From Providencia stuartii (GTDB lineage: Bacteria > Pseudomonadota > Gammaproteobacteria > Enterobacterales > Enterobacteriaceae), in assembly GCA_900455155.1 (NCBI GenBank), contig UGUC01000002.1:62001-126000 (forward strand): a stretch of 64,000 nt of DNA, given 5' to 3'. The position numbers and the translations under genes are program-made. A model generated the notes under the pieces. That model was not told the origin of the DNA, made no database searches, and worked only from the letters and a program-made list of their open reading frames with translations. Below are positions 52,030-63,735 of the stretch, piece after piece (the first letter of the stretch is position 1; each line of letters begins with the position of its first letter).

Positions 52030-52157
52030 ATACTCGCCATACTTCAAGTTACGGCGTCATTGACTCAGTTTACTTTCGCACCATTGGCATCGTTATTTCT
52101 GCCTTGCTACGACTGGTCTACCGGTCGCCTTGCTGTACCTCGAACTATTTAGAGTAT
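52030..52157. repeat. 128-bp palindromic intergenic repeat
   Basis: Ends ATACTC and GAGTAT form imperfect inverted arms of about 26 bases (CTTCAAGTT... on the left, ...GAACTATTTAGAGTAT on the right). It resembles a short palindromic repeat common between genes in Yersinia, Serratia, Photorhabdus and Providencia. It lies between the prophage and queF. Confidence 0.55.
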
Positions 52158-52215
52158 ATAAAATTATATCAATTAACTTAATTAAGGTGCTTATTGCCGT
52201 GCTAAACGTCCTATT

Positions 52216-53038
52216 TCAGGCGTAAAATTGGGTATTACTACGCCATGGATTGATATCAAGACCACCACGGCGCGTATAGCGTGCGTAAACACTGAGTTGT
52301 TCAGGCTTACACAGTTGTGTTATATCATTAAAAATACGTTCGACGCATTGTTCATGGAATTCGTTATGATGACGGAAAGAGACCAAATAGCGCAGCAGTG
52401 CTTCACGGTTGATCTTCGGGCCACGATAACGAATTTGTACTGACCCCCCAATCGGGTTGGTTAGTAATCAAACAATTCGACTTTAATAAATGGCTAACTA
52501 GTGTTTCTTCTACGTTTTCATTTTCCGTGCTATTTGCGAGATAATCACGACTAAATTCATATTGATTGATCTCGATATCCTGTTCATCAATACAAATCCC
52601 TTCAAATTGGCAAATCGCTTGCTGTGAAAACTCATCAAGTTTATGGAGTGTAACGCTAACTTTTCCATTAGCACAATTGCTTAAGTCGTTTTGCAAAACA
52701 CTTCGCACATTTTCCCATGAATCATAGCGAGTTTGGTTAAAACTATTTAGGTAGAGTTTAAAACTTTTTGATTCGATCAAGTTTTCACTTTGTGCATCGA
52801 CATGGACTGAACCAATAGCGACTTGCGGAACACCTTTCTTGTTGAGCCAAGATAGCTCGTATAAGGTCCAAATATCAGCCCCATGAAACGGTAGGTTATC
52901 AGCGTGAATATCTAACGGATCTCTATTTAAGCTGCGCGGAACGGCTTGGAGTAGCCTTGGGTCATATTGATCATAATATGCCGTTTTTTTTCCTAGTGTG
53001 AGATTATCCAAAGCAGGGTTATTTTGATAGTGTGACAT
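52216..53038 (-). CDS. queF: NADPH-dependent 7-cyano-7-deazaguanine reductase QueF, frame interrupted
   Basis: Reduces preQ0 to preQ1 in queuosine synthesis. Full frame after removing one base from the C6 run at 52444-52449: 273 residues, ending ...[16 protein letters not shown]. Long (bimodular) QueF with [46 protein letters not shown], the active-site Cys region [14 protein letters not shown], and [11 protein letters not shown]. As written the protein stops after QPDWG. Divergent from syd across 155 bases. Confidence 0.9.
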
Positions 53039-53193
53039 AGTGATCCTTAAACTTCATGTACTAAAAGCACGCGATACCATAAAACGGCTGAAAATGAGAG
53101 CAATTCATTCATCGGTTAACTTCTGTCATAATATCATTTATTAATGATATTGCCGCCATTTCAGTTCACTCAATCTAAAGTTATTAAATCATT

Positions 53194-53755
53194 ATGAATA
53201 CAACCGTTTCTGAAGCGCTTACTCAATTTACTCAACAATATGTGACCAAATGGAAGGAGCAAACAGGTCTATCGCCTGCTTCCTGTGACCTATATGGCAT
53301 TCCGTCTCCTTGTGTCATTCGGACGGGGGGAAAATTGGGTTTATTGGGAGCCACAAGCCTTCCCAATAGCAGATAAAAACTTAAATAAAGTAGCGACAGC
53401 ATTGGATATTGAATTACAGCCGATGATCCATCCTTTTTATACCACTCAGCTTGCGGGGGATATGAAGGCTCAATTTGAAGGTCATCTATTGAATTTGGTT
53501 CAAGTGTGGAGCGAAGAGGATTTTATCCGTTTGCAAGAAAATTTAATTGGTCATCTAGTTACCCAAAAGCGTTTAAAACTATCACCAACATTATTTATAG
53601 CAACATTAGAATCTGATTTAGAAATGATTTCGTTATGTAATTTAACGGGAGAAATTATTTTAGAAAAATTTGGTAGTAAGGAAAAACGCGTGTTAGCGCC
53701 TAATCTTATCCATTTTATTCAAGAGTTAACCCCAGTAGTAGAACCGCTTGAGTAA
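53194..53755 (+). CDS. syd: Syd protein, frame interrupted
   Basis: Syd binds the SecY translocon from the cytoplasm. MNTTVSEALTQFTQQYVTKWKEQ...GIPSPCVIRTG joins ENWVYWEPQAFPI...FYTTQLAGDMKAQFEGH...RLQENLIGHLVTQKRLKLSPTLFIATLESD after removing one G of the G6 run at 53325-53330. About 186 residues, the family size. Next to queF, as in E. coli. Confidence 0.88.
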
Positions 53756-54011
53756 GATATTGCTGATGGAAGCTGTAGGAAATAGCTTACAAATCAATTA
53801 AGAAATAAACCTTAATTTTCTTAATTTATCTAAGTGAGCATTATTTAACATTTAATTTCATGTAGTTACTATCAATCTCTTAAATTGAAGGTTTAAGGCT
53901 GTTTTTAAGTTTATTGCACTAGGTTGTTTCATTAGTGTTTTTAATACATTCTTAAACGACTGAATGAGGGAGCAGTGAGTTTGCTGCTTTATCAGTAAAC
54001 AGAGGTCATGG

Positions 54012-54101
54012 ATGGCAAAGTGGCGCATGTCGCTGACTTTAATCTGTTTATTAGCGACAGGATGTCGAACGGCAGGAGGTCGTTTTTGCAGGATGCTTTA
54101 A
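54012..54101 (+). CDS. Possible small lipoprotein
   Basis: 29 residues, MAKWRMSLTLICLLATGCRT..., a signal with lipobox LLATGC and AGAGG upstream. The tail (AGGRFCRML) may be altered by a base in the T5 run near 54083. Otherwise 53756-54160 holds no gene, only the terminator below. Weak call. Confidence 0.3.
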   Translation: MAKWRMSLTLICLLATGCRTAGGRFCRML

Positions 54102-54123
54102 CACCCTTTAAAACATGAGATAA

Positions 54124-54160
54124 GCCAGTCAACCCTCTTGTTGGCTGGCTTCTTTTTCAC
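54124..54160. terminator. Bidirectional terminator between syd and the VirK-like gene
   Basis: AGCCAGTCAAC pairs with GTTGGCTGGCT, with T-rich sequence after (TTCTTTTT) and opposite. Confidence 0.6.
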
Positions 54161-55075
54161 TTAGTGTTGCGTTCGTGTCTTTTGATGTGGGTCGGTAGAA
54201 TATTGCGTTAATGCGTTTAACACACTTTGATACATGGCTTCTCTTAAGGCCTCACGCTTACGGAACGCAGAGCGGTGTTGGCTTTTGACCGATTCGATAT
54301 CACGAACAGGCTCTGTTAAAGGCAAGTGATACCAGCCATCCGCGGAAACCGTACCATTACACTCTTGCCAAAAATTATCGTAGCTTGATTTCAAATGTTG
54401 GCGTTTAATATGGCAATGGTTTGAAATACCCATAATAGATGTACAGTGGAAAAAAGCGGCAACCGCATAAATAGACGACATCAATAAATTTTTAGGTCGC
54501 ATCCCATGCATTTGCTTCGTAATGGACTTCACTTGTTCGGTACTTTGTTCAGTAGCAGGCCCCTGTAAAGAACAGATATAAAGTTGGCCCTCAGTACCAA
54601 ACGAAAAGCTCATTAAATAGATATCATCCCCTGTTTCGTTTAGCAGGTGTAAGGTGAGGTCACCTTCGCGTGGATATTGGGAGTAAACAAGCCTTAATTG
54701 CGCATAATCTCCCGATTTTAATTCGATATCTGCAACTTTTAACCCTTGGCGATCAATAGAAAACATTGCTTTGATAGCATCCGTCGAAAATGTTTTTTCG
54801 ATGAGTTCTAGGGTGTGACTCGCGGTGAGTAATTTTTGTTTTCCGTTCCACTCGCGATGCAAATACTTATTTAAGGGGCGTTCAGCAAAATCAGGAATAT
54901 TATTTAATTCCTTAGACATGCGGGCACTGGTGTAGCTTTCACACATGGATTGAAATTGCTGATAAGGTTTAGACGGGAGTTTGGCAATACGGACTTGTCG
55001 TTTTAAATGGTCATAGCTGTTGTTAATAGACTGCCAAAATTTATTTTGTTTACGCCACTGCTTTAATAATCCCAT
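54161..55075 (-). CDS. VirK/YbjX family protein (DUF535)
   Basis: 304 residues. SLQGPATEQSTEQVKSITKQMHGMRPKNLLMSSIYAVAAFFHCTSIMGISNHCHIKRQ is the conserved core of DUF535; VirK and YbjX act in envelope remodelling and resistance to host peptides, with no known enzyme activity. Single gene, followed by a strong terminator. Confidence 0.85.
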   Translation of the reverse strand: MGLLKQWRKQNKFWQSINNSYDHLKRQVRIAKLPSKPYQQFQSMCESYTSARMSKELNNIPDFAERPLNKYLHREWNGKQKLLTASHTLELIEKTFSTDAIKAMFSIDRQGLKVADIELKSGDYAQLRLVYSQYPREGDLTLHLLNETGDDIYLMSFSFGTEGQLYICSLQGPATEQSTEQVKSITKQMHGMRPKNLLMSSIYAVAAFFHCTSIMGISNHCHIKRQHLKSSYDNFWQECNGTVSADGWYHLPLTEPVRDIESVKSQHRSAFRKREALREAMYQSVLNALTQYSTDPHQKTRTQH

Positions 55076-55334
55076 ATATAAACCATACTTGATTGTTGAG
55101 TGTTTTTTATTCAGTAAAGTGAAAAGCGTCTGATATTACTCTTATTAACTACAACAAAAGGTAAATAAACTTTAAATAAACTTATAAAAGCGCTTGCGGC
55201 AAGATGGGTTACGTGAAAGTAACTAGGATTTTGTGTGGAAAATTATTTTGGTTGTTCTACACCCCATATTTACGACAGAATTAATGAAGGATATGCCGTA
55301 TATTTTGAATCAAGTTTATTAAGTAGGTTTTTAT

Positions 55335-55671
55335 ATGAATATTGAACAGCGCATCATGGAAAAGCTTCGTCATATTGAAGAGGAAATGAGAGCGAAGGCA
55401 CTTTGGCGTGAATTACCACCTAGCCCTGAAGCTTTTGAAAGTACAGAGCCTTTTTCAATTGATACGATGGAAGCAACAGAGTGGTTACAATGGGTACTTA
55501 TCCCTCGTTTACAAGCACTCATTGAGCAAGGCGCTGTTTTACCCGGAGCTTTTTGCTATAGCCCCTTATTTTGAAGAAGTTTATAAGAATGATGAGGAAG
55601 GGCAATATCATTTATTGTTGATTCACCTTCGTGAATTAGATGATTTTTTCAGTACTCAGTTGGGTAGGTAG
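55335..55671 (+). CDS. yqcC: YqcC family protein, frame interrupted
   Basis: DUF446-type small protein. MNIEQRIMEKLRHIEEEMRAKALWREL...PFSIDTMEATEWLQWVLIPRLQALIEQGAVLPGAF, then AIAPYFEEVYKNDEEGQYHLLLIHLRELDDFF after removing one T of the T5 run at 55550-55554. About 111 residues. Followed by truC after 7 bases, as in E. coli. Confidence 0.85.
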
Positions 55672-55678
55672 CTCATTG

Positions 55679-56437
55679 ATGTTAGAGATTATTTATCAAG
55701 ATGAGTATATGGTTGCTGTTAATAAGCCTGCCGGTATGTTGGTGCATCGCAGCTGGTTAGACAGCAAGGAAACTGTGTTTGTTATGCAAACATTACGAGA
55801 CCAAATTGGTCAATTTGTTTATCCAATCCATCGTCTTGATAGGCCAACATCGGGTGTGTTGTTGTTTGCACTATCCAGTGATGTGGCGAGGCAATTAGCG
55901 GCGCAGTTTGAATCTCATCAAATAGAAAAAATCTACCATGCGGTGGTTCGTGGCTATGTTGAAGCGCCTCAAACCATTGATTATCCATTACTTGAGCAGT
56001 TGGACAAAATTGCGGATAAACATGCGACCAGAGAGCCAGCATTGCAAGAGTGTGTTACACATTGCCAGCCAATCGCTCAAGTTGAGTGCTCAGTCGCAAT
56101 TGGGCGTTATCCAACATCTCGGTTTAGTTTACTAGAATTGAAACCAGAAACAGGGCGCAAACATCAGTTACGACGTCATATGTCGCACATTCGTCATCCC
56201 ATTATTGGCGATAGTAAACACGGTGATTTACGTCAAAACCGCGGTGTAAGCCAACATTTTGCCGTTTCACGGCTAATGTTGCATGCCAGCCAGCTAGTAT
56301 TAGATCATCCCATTTCAGGGGAGCGTATCTCTCTGATTGCACAATGGGATGAGTCATGGTTGTCATTGGTAAATCAGTTTGGGTGGCAGCATATCGCCAG
56401 CAAATTGGGGATGGGAGAATTCAATTCATCACTGTAG
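55679..56437 (+). CDS. truC: tRNA pseudouridine(65) synthase TruC
   Basis: 252 residues from the ATG at 55679 (MLEIIYQDEYMVAVNKPAGMLVHRS). Catalytic Asp in HRLDRPTSGVLLFALS. LKPETGRKHQLRRHMSHIRHPIIGDSKHGD follows. Makes pseudouridine 65 in tRNA-Ile and tRNA-Asp. The ATG was preferred over an upstream start lying in yqcC. Confidence 0.93.
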   Translation: MLEIIYQDEYMVAVNKPAGMLVHRSWLDSKETVFVMQTLRDQIGQFVYPIHRLDRPTSGVLLFALSSDVARQLAAQFESHQIEKIYHAVVRGYVEAPQTIDYPLLEQLDKIADKHATREPALQECVTHCQPIAQVECSVAIGRYPTSRFSLLELKPETGRKHQLRRHMSHIRHPIIGDSKHGDLRQNRGVSQHFAVSRLMLHASQLVLDHPISGERISLIAQWDESWLSLVNQFGWQHIASKLGMGEFNSSL

Positions 56438-56458
56438 TTGGGTCAATAGGAGGTGTTC

Positions 56459-56911
56459 GTGTCAAAAATTGGTATTTTTGTGGGAACAGTTTATGGTAAT
56501 TCCTTAGCGGTGGCTGAATCTGCTCAGGAAATATTGGAGCAACTCGGCCATGAGGTCACGATTTTTGATGAGCCAATGCTCAGTGACTGGCAGCAATATA
56601 ATGCGGGTGAAGGGGTCGCCTTAGTCATCACTTCCTCCACAGGGCAAGGGGATTTACCCGATACGATTGCTCCACTATTTTATGAAATTCAAGATGTTGT
56701 TGGTTATCAACCTGAATTACGTTACGGGTTAATCGCTTTAGGTGATAGCAGCTACGAAAATTTTTGTGGGGCAGGAAAGCGTTTTGATGAGTTATTAACT
56801 GAACAGTCGGGAACACGGATTGGTGAGGTTTTGTTCATTGACGCGATAGAAGAAGATGTACCCGAAGAATATGCGAAGCCTTGGATACAATCTTGGGGTG
56901 AGCAACTGTAA
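56459..56911 (+). CDS. yqcA: Flavodoxin YqcA
   Basis: 150 residues from a GTG at 56459 after AGGAGG. FMN-binding loops: [25 protein letters not shown] and [18 protein letters not shown]. Short-chain MioC-type flavodoxin that transfers single electrons. Same transcription unit as truC (21 bases apart). Confidence 0.9.
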   Translation: MSKIGIFVGTVYGNSLAVAESAQEILEQLGHEVTIFDEPMLSDWQQYNAGEGVALVITSSTGQGDLPDTIAPLFYEIQDVVGYQPELRYGLIALGDSSYENFCGAGKRFDELLTEQSGTRIGEVLFIDAIEEDVPEEYAKPWIQSWGEQL

Positions 56912-56972
56912 ATTACTGCACCGTGAATAGGATTCTCGGTGCAGTAAAGAAAATAAGAGCGGTATTTTAAAA

Positions 56973-57359
56973 CTATTTACGGGTTAATTTTTCAAGGTCA
57001 GCTTCAATTTCAGCGATTTTGTTTGAGACCACATGCTCAAGATGACGTAGGTCATCCAAAATTTTGTGTTTCAAATCAATATCACTTGTATCGTTTTGGC
57101 AAATTTGGTCTAGTTCTTCAATAGCGTAACGTAGGTTGGAGTTGATCTCATTAATTTCTTTGAAATTATTGCTACCATCTGCCGCGGCTACAGTTTTGCG
57201 TTGGCGTGGATATTTAAATTTTACACTTTTCGCAAAGAATTCCCCTTTATCTTTGCGAAAATAGATTTTTAAAATATCGTTATTTGCTTCTTGGCGTAGC
57301 GTATAACGGTCAATATCTTGAGGGTTGCTAATACCTAAACTTTTTAGATTATCGTACAT
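56973..57359 (-). CDS. yaeH: YaeH (DUF3461) protein
   Basis: 128 residues from the ATG at 57357-57359 ([23 protein letters not shown]); the longer frame before it is not family sequence. [19 protein letters not shown] and [28 protein letters not shown] match E. coli YaeH. Function unknown; small soluble protein, single gene next to dapD as in enterics. The 330 bases to dapD show no gene. Confidence 0.92.
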   Translation of the reverse strand: MYDNLKSLGISNPQDIDRYTLRQEANNDILKIYFRKDKGEFFAKSVKFKYPRQRKTVAAADGSNNFKEINEINSNLRYAIEELDQICQNDTSDIDLKHKILDDLRHLEHVVSNKIAEIEADLEKLTRK

Positions 57360-57690
57360 GTTGTTCACCGAGTTATAGGAAACCGAAATTTGTAGAGGCA
57401 CAGAGCCGTTAGCATATGCCAGCAGAAACAGTATTATTCTATTTTTGGCAGGAATTAAAAACACGCGCATTAAAGCGAATAACACTTAGCGATGCTATTA
57501 ATCTGTGTTTTAAAAAGGCAAAAAATAAAATCATACAGTTTATATTCTCGAAAGCCCGACAATAGCTAAACTTATATATTATGCGCGAAATGAGGAAATT
57601 GACAAACCCCTCATCATAAGAAAAAGAGGTCTATCATTTTTAGATTGGGTAGAGAACGTGTTTTATCTCTAGCCGAGCGAGGATGTGGGA

Positions 57691-58515
57691 TTAGTCAATG
57701 CTTCTTAATAGCTCATTAATACCGACTTTTCCACGGGTTTTGTCATCGACCTTTTTAACAATCACGGCACAATAAAGGCTGTAGCTACCGTCTTTCGATG
57801 GCAGATTACCCGATACAACCACAGAGCCCGCTGGCACACGTCCATAGTGGATCTCACCAGTTTCGCGGTCATAAATTTTTGTGCTTTGACCAATATAAAC
57901 CCCCATTGAAATGACAGACCCTTCTTCAATAATAACGCCTTCAACAATTTCTGAACGGGCGCCAATAAAGCAGTTGTCTTCAATGATGGTTGGGTTAGCT
58001 TGTAGTGGTTCAAGTACGCCACCAATACCAACTCCGCCGGATAAATGCACATTTTTACCGATTTGGGCACAAGAGCCTACCGTCGCCCATGTGTCTACCA
58101 TGGTGCCTTCATCAATATAAGCACCAATGTTGACATAAGAAGGCATCAAAACACTGTTTTTAGCGATATATGCCCCTTGGCGAACAGCAGCGGGTGGAAC
58201 AACACGGAAGCCTTCGCGTTCAAAGCGAGCCTGATCGTAATCCGCAAATTTCATGGGGACTTTATCAAAATAACGGCTTTCAGCCCCTTCGATTACCTGA
58301 TTATCGTGAATGCGGAAGGAGAGTAATACTGCTTTTTTCAACCATTGATGTGTTACCCAAACCCCTGAAATTTTTTCAGCAACACGCAGTTTACCACTAT
58401 CAAGTAGGGCAATGGTTTCTGTCACCGCTTGGCGAACGGCGGGGGTCACTGTGGATGGTGTGATAGCCGCTCTATCTTCAAATGCTTGTTCAATGATGGC
58501 TTGTAATTGCTGCAT
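57691..58515 (-). CDS. dapD: Tetrahydrodipicolinate N-succinyltransferase DapD
   Basis: 274 residues. Adds succinyl to tetrahydrodipicolinate in lysine and diaminopimelate synthesis. N-terminal helical domain, then the left-handed beta-helix of hexapeptide repeats ([39 protein letters not shown]). C-terminal [12 protein letters not shown]. Uninterrupted. Followed by glnD upstream in the same direction (48 bases), as in E. coli. Confidence 0.95.
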   Translation of the reverse strand: MQQLQAIIEQAFEDRAAITPSTVTPAVRQAVTETIALLDSGKLRVAEKISGVWVTHQWLKKAVLLSFRIHDNQVIEGAESRYFDKVPMKFADYDQARFEREGFRVVPPAAVRQGAYIAKNSVLMPSYVNIGAYIDEGTMVDTWATVGSCAQIGKNVHLSGGVGIGGVLEPLQANPTIIEDNCFIGARSEIVEGVIIEEGSVISMGVYIGQSTKIYDRETGEIHYGRVPAGSVVVSGNLPSKDGSYSLYCAVIVKKVDDKTRGKVGINELLRSID

Positions 58516-58563
58516 TGATTAATTTTCCCCTTTAAGGACCAGTAATAATATTGCTTATAAAAC

Positions 58564-61203
58564 CTAACATTTATCCTTCGAGTTGAGGGTTTCTGTCAAC
58601 CTTTCTGATAACTCTTGTTGCATTTTTTTATCGAGCGCTTTGTGATTTTTATCTGCAAGGACGAAAAAATCTTCCACTTTCTCGCCAATTGTGGTGATCC
58701 GTGCACCATGTAACGAGATTTCCATCTGAGCGAGCACATGCCCAACCCGTGCTAATAACCCCGGTTGATCGAGAGCAAAGAGCTCCATATAGCTACGGCG
58801 CTCATTGGTTGAGCGTAAAAAATTCACTTTGGTAGGAACGGTAAAATGGCGTAGTTTTGACGGTAGGGTGCGAGCCTGAGGAAGTGAGATCGCAGGTTGT
58901 TGTACCGCGTGTAGCAGGCTATGGCGGATCTGTTCATATCTATCTTTTGATAATGGCGTGCCATTCGGTTCTAACACCACAAAGGTATCCATTGCCATGT
59001 TGTCTTTGTTGGTGAAAATCTGTGCACTGTGGATACTCAGGTTGCGCCTATCAAGCTCCCCAGCCACGGCCGCAAATAAGTGTGGCTTATCGGGGCACCA
59101 AATAAAAATTTCGGTTCCACCGTGTTTTGGCTGTGTGCTGATCAACACGAGAGGCTGCTCAAGATCATGTTTTAATAGGTTACAGGCATGCCAAGCTAAT
59201 TGAGAAGGCGTGTGACGCAAAAAATAGTCTGCATGACAGCGAGACCATAATTGGTTTAATTTTTCTTCATTGATTGAAGATTGGCGTAATAACGCTAACG
59301 CTTGGTGGCGATGATGGCGGATACGTTCTCGTAAATCAGGAGTACTTTGCATTCCTTGGTTGAGTTGATGTTCAGTAGATAAAAACAGTTCTCGAATTAG
59401 GCTCTGCTTCCAACTATTCCAAAGCGTACTGTTAGTTGCACAAATATCGGCAACAGTTAAACACATCAAATAGTTTAGCCGCGTCACTGTTTTGACCTCA
59501 AGGGCAAATTGTTTGATGACATCGGGGTCTTGAATGTCGCGACGTTGTGCCGTAACTGACATTAATAAATGGCTTTTTACTAACCAAGAGGCTAACTCAG
59601 CTTCCTTGAGCGGCAAATCATGTTGCAGAGCAAACTCATACACAAATTCAGCCCCTAAATCAGAATGATCTCCCGAACGCCCTTTCGCAATATCGTGGAA
59701 TAATGCGGCAAGCCTTAATGTTTCTGGATGCAACAGCTTAGGGTAAACGCTAACACAGAGTGGATGGTCGCGGCGATTTTCTTCATGAGTAAAGCTATCT
59801 ATTTTTTGTAGCACTCGGATGGTGTGCTCATCGACCGTATACGCATGAAAAAGGTCAAACTGCATCTGACCAACGATATTGCTCCAATAAGGGGTATAAG
59901 CACTTAATACACTGTGCAGATGCATGGGAACGAAAGCCCCTTTAATGGCTCTAGGGTGACGTAATATTTTGATAAAAAGCCGCCTAGCTTCAGGGAGTTC
60001 GCATAAAGGAGTAGTTAAATTACGTCGCGCAAAGCGCAGTTGGCGCAAGGTCGTTGAGTAGATCCCCGTGATATTGGGGTATCGAGCCATTAAATAGAAC
60101 ATTTTTAAAATGGCGGCGGGTTGCTTAACGAACAGCATATCATCAATAACATCGATTAATGGCCCCCGCAACTGAAATTGTTCATCTAGTGGACGAGGTT
60201 TTTCATCAGGATTGAGAGTAAGAATAGCGTCATCAAACAGTTGTAATAACATCTGATTGAGTTCACGAACGCGACGTGTCACACGATAAAAATCCTTCAT
60301 CATCAGTTCAACGGGCTGGTTTTTTTCCCCTTGGTAGCCGAGTAAGCGAGCGACACTAAATTGGCGATCAAATAAAAGGCGATTGTCATAGCGTTTGACA
60401 ACTAAGTGCAAAGCGAAGCGGATTTTCCATAAAAAAGTGAGACACTCTTTTAGCTCTTTGCGCTCTTCTTCAGTAAGAAAACCAAACCCGACCATTTCAT
60501 CGACGGTGGTGGCTCCAAAGTGCCGCCGAACGACCCAAAGTAGCGTATGGATATCGCGTAACCCTCCAGGGCTACTTTTTATATCTGGCTCTAAGTTATA
60601 GCTAGTACTGTGATAGCGATGATGGCGATCTTGCTGCTCTTCGAGTTTTGCGGCAAAAAAGGTTGCTGAAGGCCAAAAACTATCACTAAAAATGGTTTTT
60701 TGTAAGCGTAAGAATAGGGCGATATCACCACAAATTAGGCGCGATTCAATAAGGTTTGTCGCAACGGTTAAATCGGCGATACCCGCATCAATACACTCTT
60801 GCAATGAGCGAACACTATGGCCGATATCAAATTTAAGATCCCACAATAGAGTAATAAACTGGCCTATTTTTGAGGCTATCTGTTCAGAAAGAGGCTCTGC
60901 ACTTAACACTAAAATATCAATGTCTGATAAGGGATGCAGCTCATGTCGCCCGTATCCACCTACAGCAATTAAAGACATATTGGGTTGTCGGTCAAATTGA
61001 TACTCTTTCCATAAACGCGTGAGTAGGGCATCTAAGTAATCACTGCGCGCATGGACTAAATCAATCACGGACTCGTTTTGCTTGAATGCGGCTTCTAAGT
61101 GGTTATGGAAAGATTCGACATGCTGCTTGAGGCGAAGCAGTTCGAGGTCAGAAGATTGAAATAAAGTGGGTGATAAAAACGCTACAGAGGATGGTGTCAT
61201 CAT
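58564..61203 (-). CDS. glnD: Uridylyltransferase/uridylyl-removing enzyme GlnD
   Basis: 879 residues from the ATG at 61201-61203; a start ten codons upstream is less likely. Nucleotidyltransferase motif [17 protein letters not shown] near the N-terminus, HD domain with [17 protein letters not shown], and two C-terminal ACT domains ([45 protein letters not shown]). Senses glutamine and modifies PII (GlnB/GlnK). Uninterrupted. Confidence 0.95.
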   Translation of the reverse strand: MMTPSSVAFLSPTLFQSSDLELLRLKQHVESFHNHLEAAFKQNESVIDLVHARSDYLDALLTRLWKEYQFDRQPNMSLIAVGGYGRHELHPLSDIDILVLSAEPLSEQIASKIGQFITLLWDLKFDIGHSVRSLQECIDAGIADLTVATNLIESRLICGDIALFLRLQKTIFSDSFWPSATFFAAKLEEQQDRHHRYHSTSYNLEPDIKSSPGGLRDIHTLLWVVRRHFGATTVDEMVGFGFLTEEERKELKECLTFLWKIRFALHLVVKRYDNRLLFDRQFSVARLLGYQGEKNQPVELMMKDFYRVTRRVRELNQMLLQLFDDAILTLNPDEKPRPLDEQFQLRGPLIDVIDDMLFVKQPAAILKMFYLMARYPNITGIYSTTLRQLRFARRNLTTPLCELPEARRLFIKILRHPRAIKGAFVPMHLHSVLSAYTPYWSNIVGQMQFDLFHAYTVDEHTIRVLQKIDSFTHEENRRDHPLCVSVYPKLLHPETLRLAALFHDIAKGRSGDHSDLGAEFVYEFALQHDLPLKEAELASWLVKSHLLMSVTAQRRDIQDPDVIKQFALEVKTVTRLNYLMCLTVADICATNSTLWNSWKQSLIRELFLSTEHQLNQGMQSTPDLRERIRHHRHQALALLRQSSINEEKLNQLWSRCHADYFLRHTPSQLAWHACNLLKHDLEQPLVLISTQPKHGGTEIFIWCPDKPHLFAAVAGELDRRNLSIHSAQIFTNKDNMAMDTFVVLEPNGTPLSKDRYEQIRHSLLHAVQQPAISLPQARTLPSKLRHFTVPTKVNFLRSTNERRSYMELFALDQPGLLARVGHVLAQMEISLHGARITTIGEKVEDFFVLADKNHKALDKKMQQELSERLTETLNSKDKC

Positions 61204-61388
61204 TATCTTTCCGCATCGATAGGCTGAACACAATAGTGAACAGCTTACTGGGGATTTTCATGGATGAACAGCCGCAAATTAAATTATTTCGAGTAAAAAA
61301 AGAGAAGGGAAACCTTAAGTATGCGGCATGTTACGAAAGTTGTTTCCTCTAACAGGTAACATGCCACATAAGAGCCGCGTGCTAAAAA

Positions 61389-62186
61389 TTAATCGTTAAC
61401 CAGCACCGCTGAGATATATGGCTCTTCTTCTTTACGTAATGTCATGATTTCACACCCGTTGTCGGTGACAACTAGCGTATGCTCATATTGAGCCGACCAG
61501 CTTCTATCTTTGGTTTTTACGGTCCAACCATCATTCATAGTACGGATGCGGTAATCACCGACGTTGACCATCGGTTCGATAGTAAAAGCCATGCCTTTTT
61601 GTAATACAACACCGCTGTCATCGGCATCATAATGAAGGACTTGTGGCTCTTCATGGAAACCTTCACCGATACCATGACCACAATATTCACGTACAACAGA
61701 GAAGTCATGTTTCTCGACAAATTGTTGAATCGCTTTGCCCAAGGTGCGTAGGCGGATACCCGGTTTTACCATACGTAACGCTAAATAGAGGCTCTCTTGG
61801 GTAATATGGCACAGGCGTTCGCCTTGGATGGTTGGCTTACCAACAATGAACATTTTTGAGGTATCGCCATGAAAACCCTCTTTAATCACGGTAACATCGA
61901 TATTCACAACGTCGCCGTCTTTTAGAATCTTATCATCACTAGGGATACCATGGCAGATAACATCATTGACTGAAATACAGACTGATTTAGGGAAGCCATG
62001 ATAATTTAAGCAAGCAGGTATCGCTTGTTGTACATCGACAATGTGCTGATGACAAATGCGATCCAACTCCCCCGTGCTAACGCCCGGTTTTACATGGGGA
62101 GCAATAATTTCTAACACTTCGGCTGCTAAACGACCAGCAACGCGCATTTTCTGAATATCTTCTTCAGTTTTGATAATAATAGCCAT
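61389..62186 (-). CDS. map: Methionine aminopeptidase
   Basis: 265 residues, type I. Metal-binding residues in VVNIDVTVIKEGFHGDTSKMF (two Asp), the His in GHGIGEGFHEEPQVLHY and Glu in FTIEPMVNVG and YEHTLVVT. Removes the initiator Met from new proteins. Divergent from rpsB, as in E. coli. Uninterrupted. Confidence 0.95.
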   Translation of the reverse strand: MAIIIKTEEDIQKMRVAGRLAAEVLEIIAPHVKPGVSTGELDRICHQHIVDVQQAIPACLNYHGFPKSVCISVNDVICHGIPSDDKILKDGDVVNIDVTVIKEGFHGDTSKMFIVGKPTIQGERLCHITQESLYLALRMVKPGIRLRTLGKAIQQFVEKHDFSVVREYCGHGIGEGFHEEPQVLHYDADDSGVVLQKGMAFTIEPMVNVGDYRIRTMNDGWTVKTKDRSWSAQYEHTLVVTDNGCEIMTLRKEEEPYISAVLVND

Positions 62187-62608
62187 GAATTCAGTCCATT
62201 TATGTCAGTAACGACTCTGTGACATAGTTTGTATGAAAAGGGTTTAATAGATGAGCGATAGCACCATCTATATCAACATGATGATGTTTATGGTATCAGC
62301 CACTGCATTTTCTGCCAACTAGGCATTGATGCTTCTTAGCCTTTAGAGTGAAATATCAGGCTGGAATGTACGCCATTAAATAAAAGGTATTGAGAGCAAA
62401 TACACTTTTGGTCTGATATTATGGATAGTGAAACACGAGTATTTGTCGTTGAAGATTTTTTTATCAAATAATAAAAAGAAAAAACGCTATCCATACGCCG
62501 TGTATAAAACGCTCAATGATGCTTACCAAGGCGATTTCGCCTCGTTTTAATGAAGAGATTCAAGCCATTTGATGGTGTTTTTTCACCCCCGTAAAAAAAC
62601 AACAAAAG

Positions 62609-62638
62609 TTGGCTTATTGATCCATTTTATGGTATAAA
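62609..62638 (+). promoter_or_regulatory. Promoter of rpsB-tsf
   Basis: TTGGCT (62609-62614), 18-base spacer, TATAAA (62633-62638), followed by a GC-rich discriminator (GCGCGCCGGCG), typical of stringently controlled ribosomal promoters. Confidence 0.6.
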
Positions 62639-62739
62639 GCGCGCCGGCGATCCACATTATCTCTTCGAAAAAATCGTTTTGCTACCCTGTTAAAGCGTAT
62701 TCGATTGGCATTATGGATTAGCGAAAACTAAACTCAATT

Positions 62740-62862
62740 GTGTATAACACACACGGGTCGACACATGCACCGGGGTGCTCTTATGCGTTTTAGCGCAGCT
62801 TTGGAGTCGGTGTTATGGGATCCGTGGAGGCATAACCCCAATTACTTAAAATACAGAGGTAT
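62740..62862 (+). promoter_or_regulatory. rpsB leader RNA (S2 autoregulatory region)
   Basis: The long untranslated region before rpsB includes a hairpin with GTTATG/CATAAC arms ending 30 bases before the ATG, like the S2-binding leader of gammaproteobacteria. The E. coli tff (t44) RNA maps to the same place. I did not fold it fully. Confidence 0.5.
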
Positions 62863-62865
62863 TAA

Positions 62866-63592
<727 letters not shown>

Positions 63593-63645
63593 TAAGGCCT
63601 GCTCTAATAAAGAGCCCTTATAAACCAGGTATTGCTATATGGTTA

Positions 63646-63672
63646 GAAGGGGGCCTATATGGCCCCTTTTAT
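63646..63672 (+). terminator. Attenuator hairpin between rpsB and tsf
   Basis: AAGGGGGCC, short loop, GGCCCCTT then TTATC. E. coli has a similar partial terminator here that lowers tsf relative to rpsB. Confidence 0.6.
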
Positions 63673-63735
63673 CTATCTGAATCAGAATGACCCTTGTAGG
63701 GAGCCCCCTACGAGGTATATCGAGGAATAAATCAC

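Noticed and set aside
51834-52040. 68-codon minus-strand frame
   Set aside because: Runs over a terminator and into the intergenic repeat; no ribosome site.
61170-61352. 60-codon plus-strand frame between glnD and map
   Set aside because: Crosses the glnD start and an inverted repeat; no ribosome site and no homology.
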